Below are positions 9,813 through 17,523 of a stretch of DNA of 64,000 bases, in pieces (the stretch's first letter is position 1; each line of letters opens with the position of its first letter). The DNA is taken from NCBI RefSeq assembly GCF_000176035.2, contig NC_015675.1:3662001-3726000 (forward strand), written 5' to 3'. The notes under the pieces were generated by a model that did no database searches, was not told the origin of the DNA, and worked only from the letters and a program-made list of their open reading frames with translations. Source of the DNA: Mesorhizobium opportunistum WSM2075. GTDB taxonomy: Bacteria; Pseudomonadota; Alphaproteobacteria; Rhizobiales; Rhizobiaceae. The position numbers and the translations under genes are program-made.

Positions 9813-9876
9813 CGGCAAAAAGGAATTTTTGCCGGAGCAAAAGGAGACTTTTGTCGGGACAAATGGAGATTTTTCG
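9813..9876 (+). repeat. Consecutive A/T-rich hairpins with GGA loops ahead of a small gene
   Basis: Hairpin 1: 9813-9821 pairs with 9826-9834 (9 bp) around a GGAA tetraloop. Hairpin 2: 9837-9843 pairs with 9848-9854 (one G-T pair) around a GAGA tetraloop. A third, weaker repeat, ACAAAT-GGAG-ATTTTT, overlaps the start of the small gene. Spacing is about 21-24 nt. The AAGGAGA in hairpin 2 is also the only good ribosome site for the following gene. Confidence 0.6.
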
Positions 9877-10159
9877 ATTGACGGATTGGGTTGCAATTTT
9901 GAAGGAACAGACCGCCACCGGCGACCAGATGGGACGCGAGGTGCCGCAGATGCTGGCCAATCCCGATATCAGCGAAGCGCAGGTGAAGACGCTGTTTTCC
10001 GCGCTGGAGAAACAGGCCGAGTTCGTCGAGAAACTGCGCATGGCGTTGGAAAAGTTCGGCCATGATTTCTCGATCATCAAGGCGGCGGAGCGGCTGGAGG
10101 AGCGCTATGCCGATCTGGCCGCTTCGGTGGCGGAAAAGCTGAAAGCGATGCGCAGATAG
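9863..10159 (+). CDS. Small helical protein of unknown function
   Basis: A 98-residue, mostly charged and helical protein (for example ALEKQAEFVEKLRMALEKFG) with no signal peptide or membrane segment. I do not recognise a family. Start choice is uncertain: the ATG at 9863 begins MEIFRLTDWV, but a TTG at 9851 sits 4 nt after AAGGAG and would add four residues. A much longer open frame back to 9200 is the shadow of the SDR gene. The start region is wrapped in hairpins, hinting at translational control. The 56-bp tandem repeat begins at its stop codon. Confidence 0.6.
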   Translation: MEIFRLTDWVAILKEQTATGDQMGREVPQMLANPDISEAQVKTLFSALEKQAEFVEKLRMALEKFGHDFSIIKAAERLEERYADLAASVAEKLKAMRR

Positions 10160-10399
10160 AGCAATTCCAGGAAAAGTGTGAAGCGGTTTTCCGTCCGGAA
10201 TTGCGTCAGACAAAGAGCAATTCCAGGAAAAGTGTGAGGCGGTTTTCCGTCCGGAATTGCGTCAGACAAAGAGCAATTCCAGGAAAAGTGTGAGGCGGTT
10301 TTCCGTCCGGAATTGCGTCAGACAGAGAGCAATTCCAGGAAAAGTGTGAGGCGGTTTTCCGTCCGGAATTGCGTCAGACAAAGAGCAATTCCGGGAAGG
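10158..10399. repeat. Tandem array of a 56-bp palindromic repeat (4 full copies plus partial)
   Basis: Copies start at 10158, 10214, 10270 and 10326, exactly 56 bp apart, with a partial fifth at 10382. Each begins AGAGCAATTCCAGGAAAAGT and contains GCAATTCC...GGAATTGC outer arms and GGAAAA...TTTTCC inner arms, so each can fold as a hairpin. Copies differ only by single bases. Single copies of the family occur at 22998-23055 and, inverted and rearranged, at 11779-11853. Confidence 0.92.
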
Positions 10400-10400
10400 T

Positions 10401-10976
10401 CTACTTTTCGATCATCCGCGCGAAACGCGTATCCGGCACCAGCCAGACCAAGGCGACCAGCACATAGAGCGCTACGCCGATCCACTGACTGACGAAGGTC
10501 AGCACGATGGCCGCGATATAGACGGCGAGCGAGATCTTTCCCTTGCGATCGTGGCCCAGCGCCTTGGCAAAGGCGGTCTCGTTGCCGTGCAGGCGGTGCA
10601 GCGCTGCGGCCAGGATCGTATAGGCAATGGCGCAGAGTGCGAGATCGGCGCCATAGACGGCGACCGGCACCGGCGCAAAGTGGTTCTCGCCCATGAAGGC
10701 GGTCGTTGCCGGCATCAGGGACAGCCAGAACAGCAGGTTGAGATTGGCCCACAGCACGCTGCCATCGACGCGCTGCACGGTATGGAACATGTTGTGCAGA
10801 TTGTTCCAGTAGATGCCGACGTTGATGAACGACAGTACGTAGCAGAAGAAGATCGGCCACAACGGTGCCAGGGCGGAAAAATCCTCGCCATGCGGCACTT
10901 TCAGTTCCAGCACCATGATGGTGATGATGATGGCCACCACGCCGTCGGTGAATGCCTCGACCCTGCCTTTGCCCAT
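10401..10976 (-). CDS. TMEM175-family (DUF1211) potassium-channel-like membrane protein
   Basis: A 191-residue membrane protein with about five or six helices. The first helix carries RVEAFTDGVVAIIITIMVLE, the F(S/T)DGV signature of TMEM175, where it lines the ion pore. Bacterial homologues form tetrameric potassium channels. The ATG at 10976 is preceded by AAGGGTGGA. The open frame extends almost 100 residues upstream, but that part is low-complexity and not family-like. The gene ends 1 bp from the partial fifth unit of the 56-bp array. Confidence 0.85.
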   Translation of the reverse strand: MGKGRVEAFTDGVVAIIITIMVLELKVPHGEDFSALAPLWPIFFCYVLSFINVGIYWNNLHNMFHTVQRVDGSVLWANLNLLFWLSLMPATTAFMGENHFAPVPVAVYGADLALCAIAYTILAAALHRLHGNETAFAKALGHDRKGKISLAVYIAAIVLTFVSQWIGVALYVLVALVWLVPDTRFARMIEK

Positions 10977-11215
10977 GATTCCACCCTTTTGGCCGCAACG
11001 AATTGTCGAAAGAAAGTAAATTGTTAGCTTATGTTGCCGGGCCCATAAACGGGGCTTGGGAAATTCCTCAACTATGTCGGTGGAAACCGTGGCACCGGAG
11101 CCGCCGATCGCCATGATTGGCGCTGGCCAGTTGTTGACTTTTCCCACCGCTGGCTCTCCCCTGTGACGCCTCGCGCCAACGCAGTCGACCGGACGGGGAA
11201 CGAATGGAGGGATTG

Positions 11216-11620
11216 ATGAGATTTCGATTTCTGCTTGCGATCGCGACCGTACTGGCCGCGGTCTTCGGTACATCCGCCGCGGCCTTCGCCTATGGCGCCC
11301 ACACCACCACCAACCTCAACGTCCGCAGTGGACCGGGGGCAAGCTACGCAAGGGTCGGAACCCTGCCGGCCGGCTTCAGGGTGAATGTCACCGGCTGCGA
11401 GCCTGGCTGGTGCAGAATCCATGGCGGCGGTGTCAGCGGCTGGGCCAGTTCCGGCTATCTCTCGCGGGCCCATGTCGTTCGTCCGCCGGTCATCATCGTG
11501 CGCCCGCCGCATCGGCCGCCGCACTGGAACCACCGGCCGCACCGTCCTCCGCATCATCGCCCGCCGCACAGGCCGCGCCCCGGCAAATGCAAGATCGCGC
11601 CCGGCTTCCCCTGCAAATAG
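11216..11620 (+). CDS. Secreted bacterial SH3-domain protein with His/Pro-rich tail
   Basis: A 134-residue exported protein. A signal peptide (FLLAIATVLAAVFGTSAAAF) precedes one bacterial SH3 domain (TTTNLNVRSGPGASY ... VNVTGCEPGWCRIHGGGVSGWA), then a tail rich in HRPPH repeats. Bacterial SH3 domains usually bind cell-wall peptides. I chose the second ATG (11216) because GGAGGG sits 5-6 nt upstream. The His/Pro tail could bind metal or wall material, which is speculation. The TAG stop codon lies inside the first unit of a 21-bp tandem repeat. Confidence 0.85.
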   Translation: MRFRFLLAIATVLAAVFGTSAAAFAYGAHTTTNLNVRSGPGASYARVGTLPAGFRVNVTGCEPGWCRIHGGGVSGWASSGYLSRAHVVRPPVIIVRPPHRPPHWNHRPHRPPHHRPPHRPRPGKCKIAPGFPCK

Positions 11621-11683
11621 GCCCAACTTTCCTGCAAATAGGCCCAACTTTCCTGCAAATGCCCCAACTTTCCTGCAAATAGG
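11610..11683. repeat. 21-bp tandem repeat starting at the SH3 gene stop codon
   Basis: Units CCTGCAAATAGGCCCAACTT(T) run 11610-11630 and 11631-11651, a 20-bp variant 11652-11671, and a partial unit from 11672. The first unit encodes the last residues (Pro-Cys-Lys-stop) of the SH3 protein, so the repeat is partly coding. Confidence 0.88.
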
Positions 11684-11705
11684 ATGGCCGCGGCTGATAC
11701 GTGAT

Positions 11706-11730
11706 GGATCGAGGCCGCCGGCCTCGATCC
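11706..11730 (+). terminator. Perfect 11-bp hairpin after the repeat
   Basis: GGATCGAGGCC (11706-11716) pairs with GGCCTCGATCC (11720-11730) across GCC. A pyrimidine-rich CCTTCTTC follows. Plausible terminator for the SH3 gene; strength inferred from the stem only. Confidence 0.5.
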
Positions 11731-11778
11731 GAGCCTTCTTCAGTCGGCGGCTTTCCCGTTGAGGCTCTGGTTTTTGTT

Positions 11779-11853
11779 TTGACGCAATTGCCAAGGGAAG
11801 CGCCAATGCGCTTTCCCTGGGAAACCGCTTCACACTTTTCCTGGAATTGCTCT
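11779..11853. repeat. Inverted, rearranged copy of the 56-bp repeat family
   Basis: The right part (GAAACCGCTTCACACTTTTC followed by CTGGAATTGCTCT) is the reverse complement of the 56-bp unit. The left part is replaced by a further palindrome, AGGGAAGCGC-CAAT-GCGCTTTCCCT (11794-11818). Together with the 21-bp repeat and the hairpin it fills the 330-bp gap before the MFS gene. Confidence 0.75.
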
Positions 11854-11950
11854 CAGTTCACCGTGGTGTCAGGAGCCTGCCAGCCGGCCGGAACGTCGGG
11901 AATGACGACGCGTTAAGATCGCGATCCCGAGGCTGGAAGGGAGGTTGGCC

Positions 11951-13159
11951 ATGACATTTCGCGATTTGGCGCATACGCAAGAAGCGGCTCGTGGCGATGC
12001 TCTTGCCATTCCGACTGTCGCCGCCATGATTGCCGTGCTGTTTGCCGGCAGCACGGCACTGACACCGCTTTATATCATCTACAAGCAGCAATTCGGTTTT
12101 TCGCAGATCACGCTGACGCTGATCTATGCGGTCTATGTCGTCGGCAATCTCGCCGCCTTGCTGGTGTTCGGCGGCGCATCGGACGTTGTCGGGCGCCGGC
12201 CAGCGGCCCTGGCGGCGATGGGCGTCGCCATCGTCAGCGGGCTTGTCTTCCTGTTCGCCGAAAATGTTCTCTCGCTCGACATAGCGCGCATCCTGAGCGG
12301 GCTTGGCATAGGCATTGGCGCAGGGACAGGGACCGCGTGGATTGCCGAGCTTCTCCCCAATGCCGACAAGTCGCGCGCCAGCGTCATTGCCACCAGCACC
12401 AATTTCCTCGGCCTCGGATTCGGCGCGCTCGTTTCGGGACTGCTGGCACAATATGAGCCCTGGCCGTTGCGGCTGGTCTTCATCGTCTTTCTGGTGGCAC
12501 TCGTGATGGTGACGATCCTGGTCTGGCGCACCCCTGAAACGATCGCGAAGCCCGGTGGCGTCAATCAGATTTCCATGCGGCCGCAACTTTCCATCCCGCA
12601 GGAAATACGCGCGCGCTTCGTTGCGCCGGCGGTGACCGGCTTCGGCGCGATGGCGCTGGTCGGTTTCTATGCCGCCCTCGCTCCCAGCATTCTGGCGCAG
12701 CAGCTGCAGGAAACCAACCACGCCGTCGCCGGCGCGCTGTTCTTCGAACTGGCGATCGTCGCCGCGGTCAGCATCGTGGTGCTGAAGCAGGTGCAGAGCA
12801 GCAAGGTCATGTTGGCCGCGCTTGCCCTGATGGTCCCCAGCGTCCTGCTGGTGGTGGCGGCACAGATGGTGGCATCGATGGTGCTGATGATCGCGGCCAC
12901 CGCCTGCTGCGGCGTCGTGGCGGCGCTTGGCTATCGCGGCGGCCTGCAGGTGGTGAACGAGATCGCGCCGGATGATCGCCGCGCCGAGGTTGTGTCCAGC
13001 TTCTTCGTCTGCTGCTTCGTCGGCAACGCCTTGCCGGTCATCGGAATCGGGATCGTGTCGACCTATGCCAGTCCGATCGCCGCAAGCCTGGCATTCGCCG
13101 CCATGATTATCCTATTCGCGGTGGTGGCGCTGGGCTTCGGGCTGAAAACCAGGCGTTGA
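11951..13159 (+). CDS. Major facilitator superfamily transporter
   Basis: A 402-residue protein with about 12 hydrophobic helices. The loop between helices 2 and 3 has FGGASDVVGRRPAALAAM, the MFS signature (G-x-x-x-D-x-x-G-R-R). TAWIAELLPNADKSRA follows in the fifth-helix region. Probably a proton-coupled efflux or uptake carrier; substrate unknown. The ATG at 11951 follows GGAAGGGAGG; an in-frame TTG two codons upstream overlaps that site. Convergent with the MATE gene 18 bp away. Confidence 0.88.
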   Translation: MTFRDLAHTQEAARGDALAIPTVAAMIAVLFAGSTALTPLYIIYKQQFGFSQITLTLIYAVYVVGNLAALLVFGGASDVVGRRPAALAAMGVAIVSGLVFLFAENVLSLDIARILSGLGIGIGAGTGTAWIAELLPNADKSRASVIATSTNFLGLGFGALVSGLLAQYEPWPLRLVFIVFLVALVMVTILVWRTPETIAKPGGVNQISMRPQLSIPQEIRARFVAPAVTGFGAMALVGFYAALAPSILAQQLQETNHAVAGALFFELAIVAAVSIVVLKQVQSSKVMLAALALMVPSVLLVVAAQMVASMVLMIAATACCGVVAALGYRGGLQVVNEIAPDDRRAEVVSSFFVCCFVGNALPVIGIGIVSTYASPIAASLAFAAMIILFAVVALGFGLKTRR

Positions 13160-13177
13160 GACGAGGCCGGGTCGGCC

Positions 13178-14650
13178 TCAACCGTTCGGCGTTTCCGGCG
13201 CCATGTTCGCTCGTCCGCGCGGCACGCCAAGCCCGGTGTCCGGCGGCTCGCCGGCAGCCGGCCTGTTCTCAATCATGTGCAAGGTGCGCCAGCCACCGAA
13301 GCGGTAGTAGGCCGCGGCCAGCACCAACGAGGTGATCGAGCCGGCCGGGAAACTCCACCACAGCGCTTCCTCGCCGAGCACACCGCGCATGAAATAGGCG
13401 AAGCCGGTGCGCACGACCAGCACCGAGATCACCAGGATGATCAGCGGCGGCATCACCGCGCCCGTGGCTCGCACCGTGGCGAACAGCACGATGGTGATGC
13501 CGAACAGGACGAACGACCACGACGCGACACTGTTGATGTGGGCGGCGATGTCGATCGCCGCGCTGTCGCTGCTCAGGAACAGGCTGAGGATCGAGCGGTC
13601 GAAGAACCACAGCAGCGCGACGAGGGCGCCGGTCAGGACGAGGTTGAAGCCGACGCCGGAGGCAGCGACGCGGCCGATCCGGTCCCAGCGGCCGGCACCG
13701 ACATTCTGCGCCGCCATGGAGGAGACCGCGGCACCGATGGCGAGCGCTGGCATCTGGATATAGGTCCACAATTGCGCGGCGATGCCGTAGGCGGCGGCAA
13801 CCTGCGAACCGTAGGAATTGACGATGCCCATCACCGTCAGCGCCGCCGCCGAGATGACGATCATCTGCAGGCCCATCGGCACGCCCTTGAAGACGACGAT
13901 GCGCAGCAAGGCTGGGTCTGGCCGCAGCAGGGCGAGGTTGGCGCCGGCCAGCCGCAACGGATGCTTGCGTACATAGAGCACGACGAGGATGGCGATGACG
14001 CTCACCGTTTGGCCGATCAGGGTGGACGTGGCCGATCCGGCGATGCCGAGTTCGGGAAACGGCCCGATGCCGCGGATGAGCAGCGGGTTGAGGATGATGT
14101 CGAGGACGACCGCGAGCGCCATGAAGATGAAGGGCGTGCGCGAGTCACCGGCGCCACGCAGCACGGTCATGACGAAGGACAGAAGGTTCATCATCGGCAC
14201 GGCGACGAAGATGATGCGCAGGTAGGAACGCGCCAACGGCAAGGCGTCGGCCGGGGTGCCGAGCGTGTTGAGGATGGCGTCGACCCAGATCCAGCCGCAG
14301 ACGGCGAAGATGATCGAGACGAGGAAAAAGAAGGTGGCGCTGGTGCCGACGATGCGGCGCGCCTCCGGCAGGTCGCGGGCGCCGACCGACTGCGCCACCA
14401 GGATGGTCGCCGCCATGCCGATGCCGAACACGGTGCCGAGGATCAGGAAGAGGACGAGGTTGGCATTGGAGGTGGCGGTCAGCGCCGATTCACCCAGGAA
14501 ACGGCCGACCCAGACGGCGTTGATCGACCCGTTGAGCGACTGCAGAACGTTGGAGCCGAGCACCGGCAGGGCGAACAACAGCAGCGTGCGCGGGATCGGG
14601 CCGCTGGTCAGGTCGGCGGTGCGCCGGCGCGTGGGCTTTTTTTCGTCCAT
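13178..14650 (-). CDS. MATE family multidrug efflux transporter
   Basis: A 490-residue protein with about 12 helices in two homologous halves (PRTLLLFALPVLGSNVLQSL near the start, FKGVPMGLQMIVISAAAL in the second half), including AVWVGRFLGESALTA and AAQNVGAGRWDRIGR, typical of MATE carriers. They export cationic drugs or metabolites in exchange for Na+ or H+. The start is uncertain: ATG at 14650 (MDEKKPTRRR) or a TTG three codons earlier, neither with a strong ribosome site. The C-terminal tail is Pro/Gly-rich and not part of the fold. Divergent from the L,D-transpeptidase gene. Confidence 0.9.
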   Translation of the reverse strand: MDEKKPTRRRTADLTSGPIPRTLLLFALPVLGSNVLQSLNGSINAVWVGRFLGESALTATSNANLVLFLILGTVFGIGMAATILVAQSVGARDLPEARRIVGTSATFFFLVSIIFAVCGWIWVDAILNTLGTPADALPLARSYLRIIFVAVPMMNLLSFVMTVLRGAGDSRTPFIFMALAVVLDIILNPLLIRGIGPFPELGIAGSATSTLIGQTVSVIAILVVLYVRKHPLRLAGANLALLRPDPALLRIVVFKGVPMGLQMIVISAAALTVMGIVNSYGSQVAAAYGIAAQLWTYIQMPALAIGAAVSSMAAQNVGAGRWDRIGRVAASGVGFNLVLTGALVALLWFFDRSILSLFLSSDSAAIDIAAHINSVASWSFVLFGITIVLFATVRATGAVMPPLIILVISVLVVRTGFAYFMRGVLGEEALWWSFPAGSITSLVLAAAYYRFGGWRTLHMIENRPAAGEPPDTGLGVPRGRANMAPETPNG

Positions 14651-14854
14651 GGCTGGCAACTCGGGAAGTGGTATTTGGATCCGGTCCCCATCATTGCCGA
14701 TTCAGCGGGACAGGTCGATGCGGTGCCGGAAAAGATTGGCATCGGGTCTTCTGGCGCGCCTTGATCTAATCGTGTTCTCAAAGCTTCCGGAATGGGATAC
14801 TGATCCTGATGGGGCCGCGTTCCTGTTGGATCTTGCGGTTGAGCTGGGGGGTTC

Positions 14855-15646
14855 ATGTCCGATATTCCGCTGTTTTCCGAGCGCCTGAACCGGCGTGCCT
14901 TTCTGAGTGCGTCCGCTTTGGGCGCGGCCGCGATGGCCCTTTCGGCGTGCTCCACGACGGATGTCGCGCCACCGCCGCCGGTGGCCGCCGCGCCGCCCGA
15001 TGCGGCTTTCGGTGACGCCGCGAGCATGTACGCGGCGCGCACCGACGAGGGCTATCAACTGCCGGCAATCCCGGTCACCAAGCTCGACCCGAAGTTCGTG
15101 CGCCAGGTCGTGGCCGACCCGACCGGCGAAAAGCCCGGCACGATCGTCGTCGATACGTCAGAGCACTTCCTCTATCTGGTACAAGATGGCGGCAAGGCCG
15201 TCCGCTACGGTGTCAGCCTCGGCAAGGCGGGTTTCGGCTGGACCGGCAGCGCCGTGGTCCAGGCGAGGAAGAAGTGGCCGGTGTGGACGCCGCCGCCGGA
15301 AATGATCCAGCGCCGGCCGGAACTGGCGAAATACAAGGACGGCATGCCGCCCGGCCCGAAGAGCCCGCTCGGCGCCCGCGCCCTCTATCTGTTCCGTGAC
15401 GGCAAGGACACGATGTACCGGCTGCACGGCACGCCGGAGTGGGATTCCATCGGCAAGAACGCGTCGTCCGGCTGCGTGCGCTTCATGAACCAGGACATCA
15501 TCGACCTCTACAGCCGCGTCAACGGTCCTGCCCAGGTCTTCGTGCGTCCCAATTTGTCGGCCGCCGGCAAGATCATGGCCGTGTCGACTAGGACGGCCGA
15601 GCCGATCGATGCTGGCGTGCCGAAGGATGCGGAGATGTTGAAGTAG
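14855..15646 (+). CDS. L,D-transpeptidase (YkuD domain)
   Basis: A 263-residue exported enzyme. The N-terminus has LNRRAFLSASALGAAAM, a twin-arginine-like signal, followed by a lipobox-like LSAC, so it may be a lipoprotein. The YkuD domain runs from GTIVVDTSEHFLYLV to the catalytic motif HGTPEWDSIGKNASSGCVR (active cysteine in SSGCVR, with the upstream HG). These enzymes make 3-3 peptidoglycan cross-links or attach proteins to peptidoglycan, which is prominent in Hyphomicrobiales. The start ATG follows GGGGGG. Monocistronic by spacing. Confidence 0.93.
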   Translation: MSDIPLFSERLNRRAFLSASALGAAAMALSACSTTDVAPPPPVAAAPPDAAFGDAASMYAARTDEGYQLPAIPVTKLDPKFVRQVVADPTGEKPGTIVVDTSEHFLYLVQDGGKAVRYGVSLGKAGFGWTGSAVVQARKKWPVWTPPPEMIQRRPELAKYKDGMPPGPKSPLGARALYLFRDGKDTMYRLHGTPEWDSIGKNASSGCVRFMNQDIIDLYSRVNGPAQVFVRPNLSAAGKIMAVSTRTAEPIDAGVPKDAEMLK

Positions 15647-15734
15647 GCGCCTTCACGGTCTGTAGCAGGGCTCGATCATTCGATGGTGGCAGGTCAAGCG
15701 GGCGCGTCAGGCGCGCCCGCCTGCATGGGTGTCG

Positions 15735-17225
15735 CTACTTCTTGGCGAGGCCGGGCAGCGTCACCTGATAGACCAGGAACATGGTGTCGACATCGGCGCC
15801 GTCGTCGGTCTTGTAGGGAGCGCCGACCTGGAAACCATCCTGGGCCAGGAAGTCGTTGTCATTGGCGACGAACAGGAAATAGTCGTCCGGCAGCTTCGGA
15901 TCGAGCACGCTTGCCAGCGACATTGCTTCCCATTTTTCCGAGAGGTTGTCGTGATCGTTCGGCGCGCCGTTGTGCAGGCCGAAGCGGCCGAGCTGAGCAT
16001 TGTCGTTGATGTCGATGAACGGCGTCAGCTTGGCCGGCGTCACCGATGGATCGAGCACGCCCTTTGGCGCTACCGGCTTGTCCTTGTCGAAATCCGCGCC
16101 GGCGATGTCGGTGGCGGCGGAGACGTCGACGATGCTGATTTCGCGGTAGAGCGAGGTATCACCCTTCAGGCCCTGGCCGTTGCCGCTGTCGCGCGCCAAC
16201 ATCAGGAAGGATGTGTCCGACAACGCCACGATCTCGCTTTGCGCGGCGACCTTGGTCTTGCCCTTGGCATCCTTGAACACCGGCAGCGGCACGACATACT
16301 CATGTGCCAGTTTCAGATGGGCGAGGTCGGAGGCGTCATAGATCAGCGCGCGGGTGTTCTGCCGGGTCGAAGCGGAATCGCCGCCATCCTGCCGGGTCGC
16401 CGACTGCAGCACGGCGATCAGGAACTTGCCGTCCGGCGTCATCGCCATGCCTTCGAGGCCCTGGTTGTTCTGGCGGCCGGTTTCCGGATCCTTGGGATCG
16501 GGCTCGGCGGCACCGGGGCCGGGATTGTCGGAGGAGAAGTTCGGTGTCCCCTTGCGCATCGGCACCAGGGCAGCCGGCGGCTGGGTCGCCGACATCAGGC
16601 GGCCTTGCGCGGAGAAACGGTAGATGTTGGGGCCATATTCGTCGGAGATGAACATCGAGCCGTCGGGCAGTCGCACGATCGCTTCGTTGTCGAGGGCGAG
16701 CTTGCCGTTGGTGGCGGCGGGCAGCATCGGCAAGTCGCCGGCGGCGGCGCGCACGTCCGACAGCGGATCGAGGCCGGTGGCGTCGGCACCCTTGTCGTCG
16801 GTGAGCAGCATGCTGTCGGCGAGCGTCGCCTTGACGCCGGTCTGTTCCTGGCCGGTAGCTGGGGCGGCGCCCGGCGCGACGGGGTTAAACTCGATGCCGA
16901 TCGTATTGAGGCGCGGGCGATAGTCGGTGGTGCCGGCGACATTGTAGCCGCGGTCCGGCAGCAGCCAGAGCGAGCCCTTGTAGCCGGCAGCGTCATGCGT
17001 CCAGCCCGATGTGTCGATCGACATGCCGGAGCCCGAGCCGAAGGTTTCGCCGAACTTGTCGCGCTGGGCGGCCGGGATGCGGCCGACGCCGACGAGGCCC
17101 TTGTTGACGGGGCCCTTGTTGACGAGGCCGCCGACGGTCGCGGTGCCGTCGGCGAGCGCCGGCGTCAAGGCGGTGAACAAGGCCAGCGCGACGCCAAGCG
17201 ACGCGGTTCGGTGCAGGTGTTTCAT
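15735..17225 (-). CDS. Secreted esterase-like/phytase-like beta-propeller protein
   Basis: A 496-residue exported protein with a Sec signal peptide (SLGVALALFTALTPALADG). The motif NEAIVRLPDGSMFISDEYGP and NNQGLEGMAMTPDGKFLIAV belong to the family named esterase-like activity of phytase (PF13449). Enzymatic activity is not proven for most members. I start at MKHLHRTAS (17225), preceded by GAGGA; the upstream 83 in-frame residues are basic and not family-like. Tandem VNKGPVNKGLVGVGR near the mature N-terminus is a small internal repeat. The next 298 bp upstream hold no gene. Confidence 0.85.
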   Translation of the reverse strand: MKHLHRTASLGVALALFTALTPALADGTATVGGLVNKGPVNKGLVGVGRIPAAQRDKFGETFGSGSGMSIDTSGWTHDAAGYKGSLWLLPDRGYNVAGTTDYRPRLNTIGIEFNPVAPGAAPATGQEQTGVKATLADSMLLTDDKGADATGLDPLSDVRAAAGDLPMLPAATNGKLALDNEAIVRLPDGSMFISDEYGPNIYRFSAQGRLMSATQPPAALVPMRKGTPNFSSDNPGPGAAEPDPKDPETGRQNNQGLEGMAMTPDGKFLIAVLQSATRQDGGDSASTRQNTRALIYDASDLAHLKLAHEYVVPLPVFKDAKGKTKVAAQSEIVALSDTSFLMLARDSGNGQGLKGDTSLYREISIVDVSAATDIAGADFDKDKPVAPKGVLDPSVTPAKLTPFIDINDNAQLGRFGLHNGAPNDHDNLSEKWEAMSLASVLDPKLPDDYFLFVANDNDFLAQDGFQVGAPYKTDDGADVDTMFLVYQVTLPGLAKK

Positions 17226-17523
17226 GGACAATCCTCTTTGTGACGAAGCGTGCCGGAGCGGCCGAAAGCTGAAGGAGGCGTCACCTCGATGATGCCGCGA
17301 GCGTCTCCCCGAAAGCGATCTACGGCGTGAACATGATGCTTGCGTGACAGGCGGTGTGTGTCCGCCGGCTTGTTTGTGCACCAGCAAAGAAGCGCATTCG
17401 CGTGACCCAATCGATGGCGCTTTGCCACGCGGAGTTTCGCCCAGTGCGGCAAGTCGATGGCGCGGACTGGACACATATGTCTAGTGCGTCTATGGTGCCG
17501 GCCTCGAACAGGGGAGGGAAGCC

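Noticed and set aside
10158..10399. 56-bp array as a CRISPR array
   Set aside because: The whole 56 bp is conserved between units; there are no variable spacers.
11072..11833. A 253-codon minus-strand frame through the 21-bp repeat, giving a repetitive AGKLGLF-type peptide
   Set aside because: It runs antisense to the SH3 gene, has no ribosome site of note, and the repetitive peptide is just the repeat translated.
13277..14764. A 495-codon open frame opposite the MATE gene
   Set aside because: Product is almost entirely charged low-complexity residues (Asp/Arg/Gln/His); the MATE frame has the helices.
17470..17481. ACATATGT palindrome upstream of the DMGDH-like gene as an operator
   Set aside because: Only 8 bp and not extended by further symmetry; no adjacent regulator gene.
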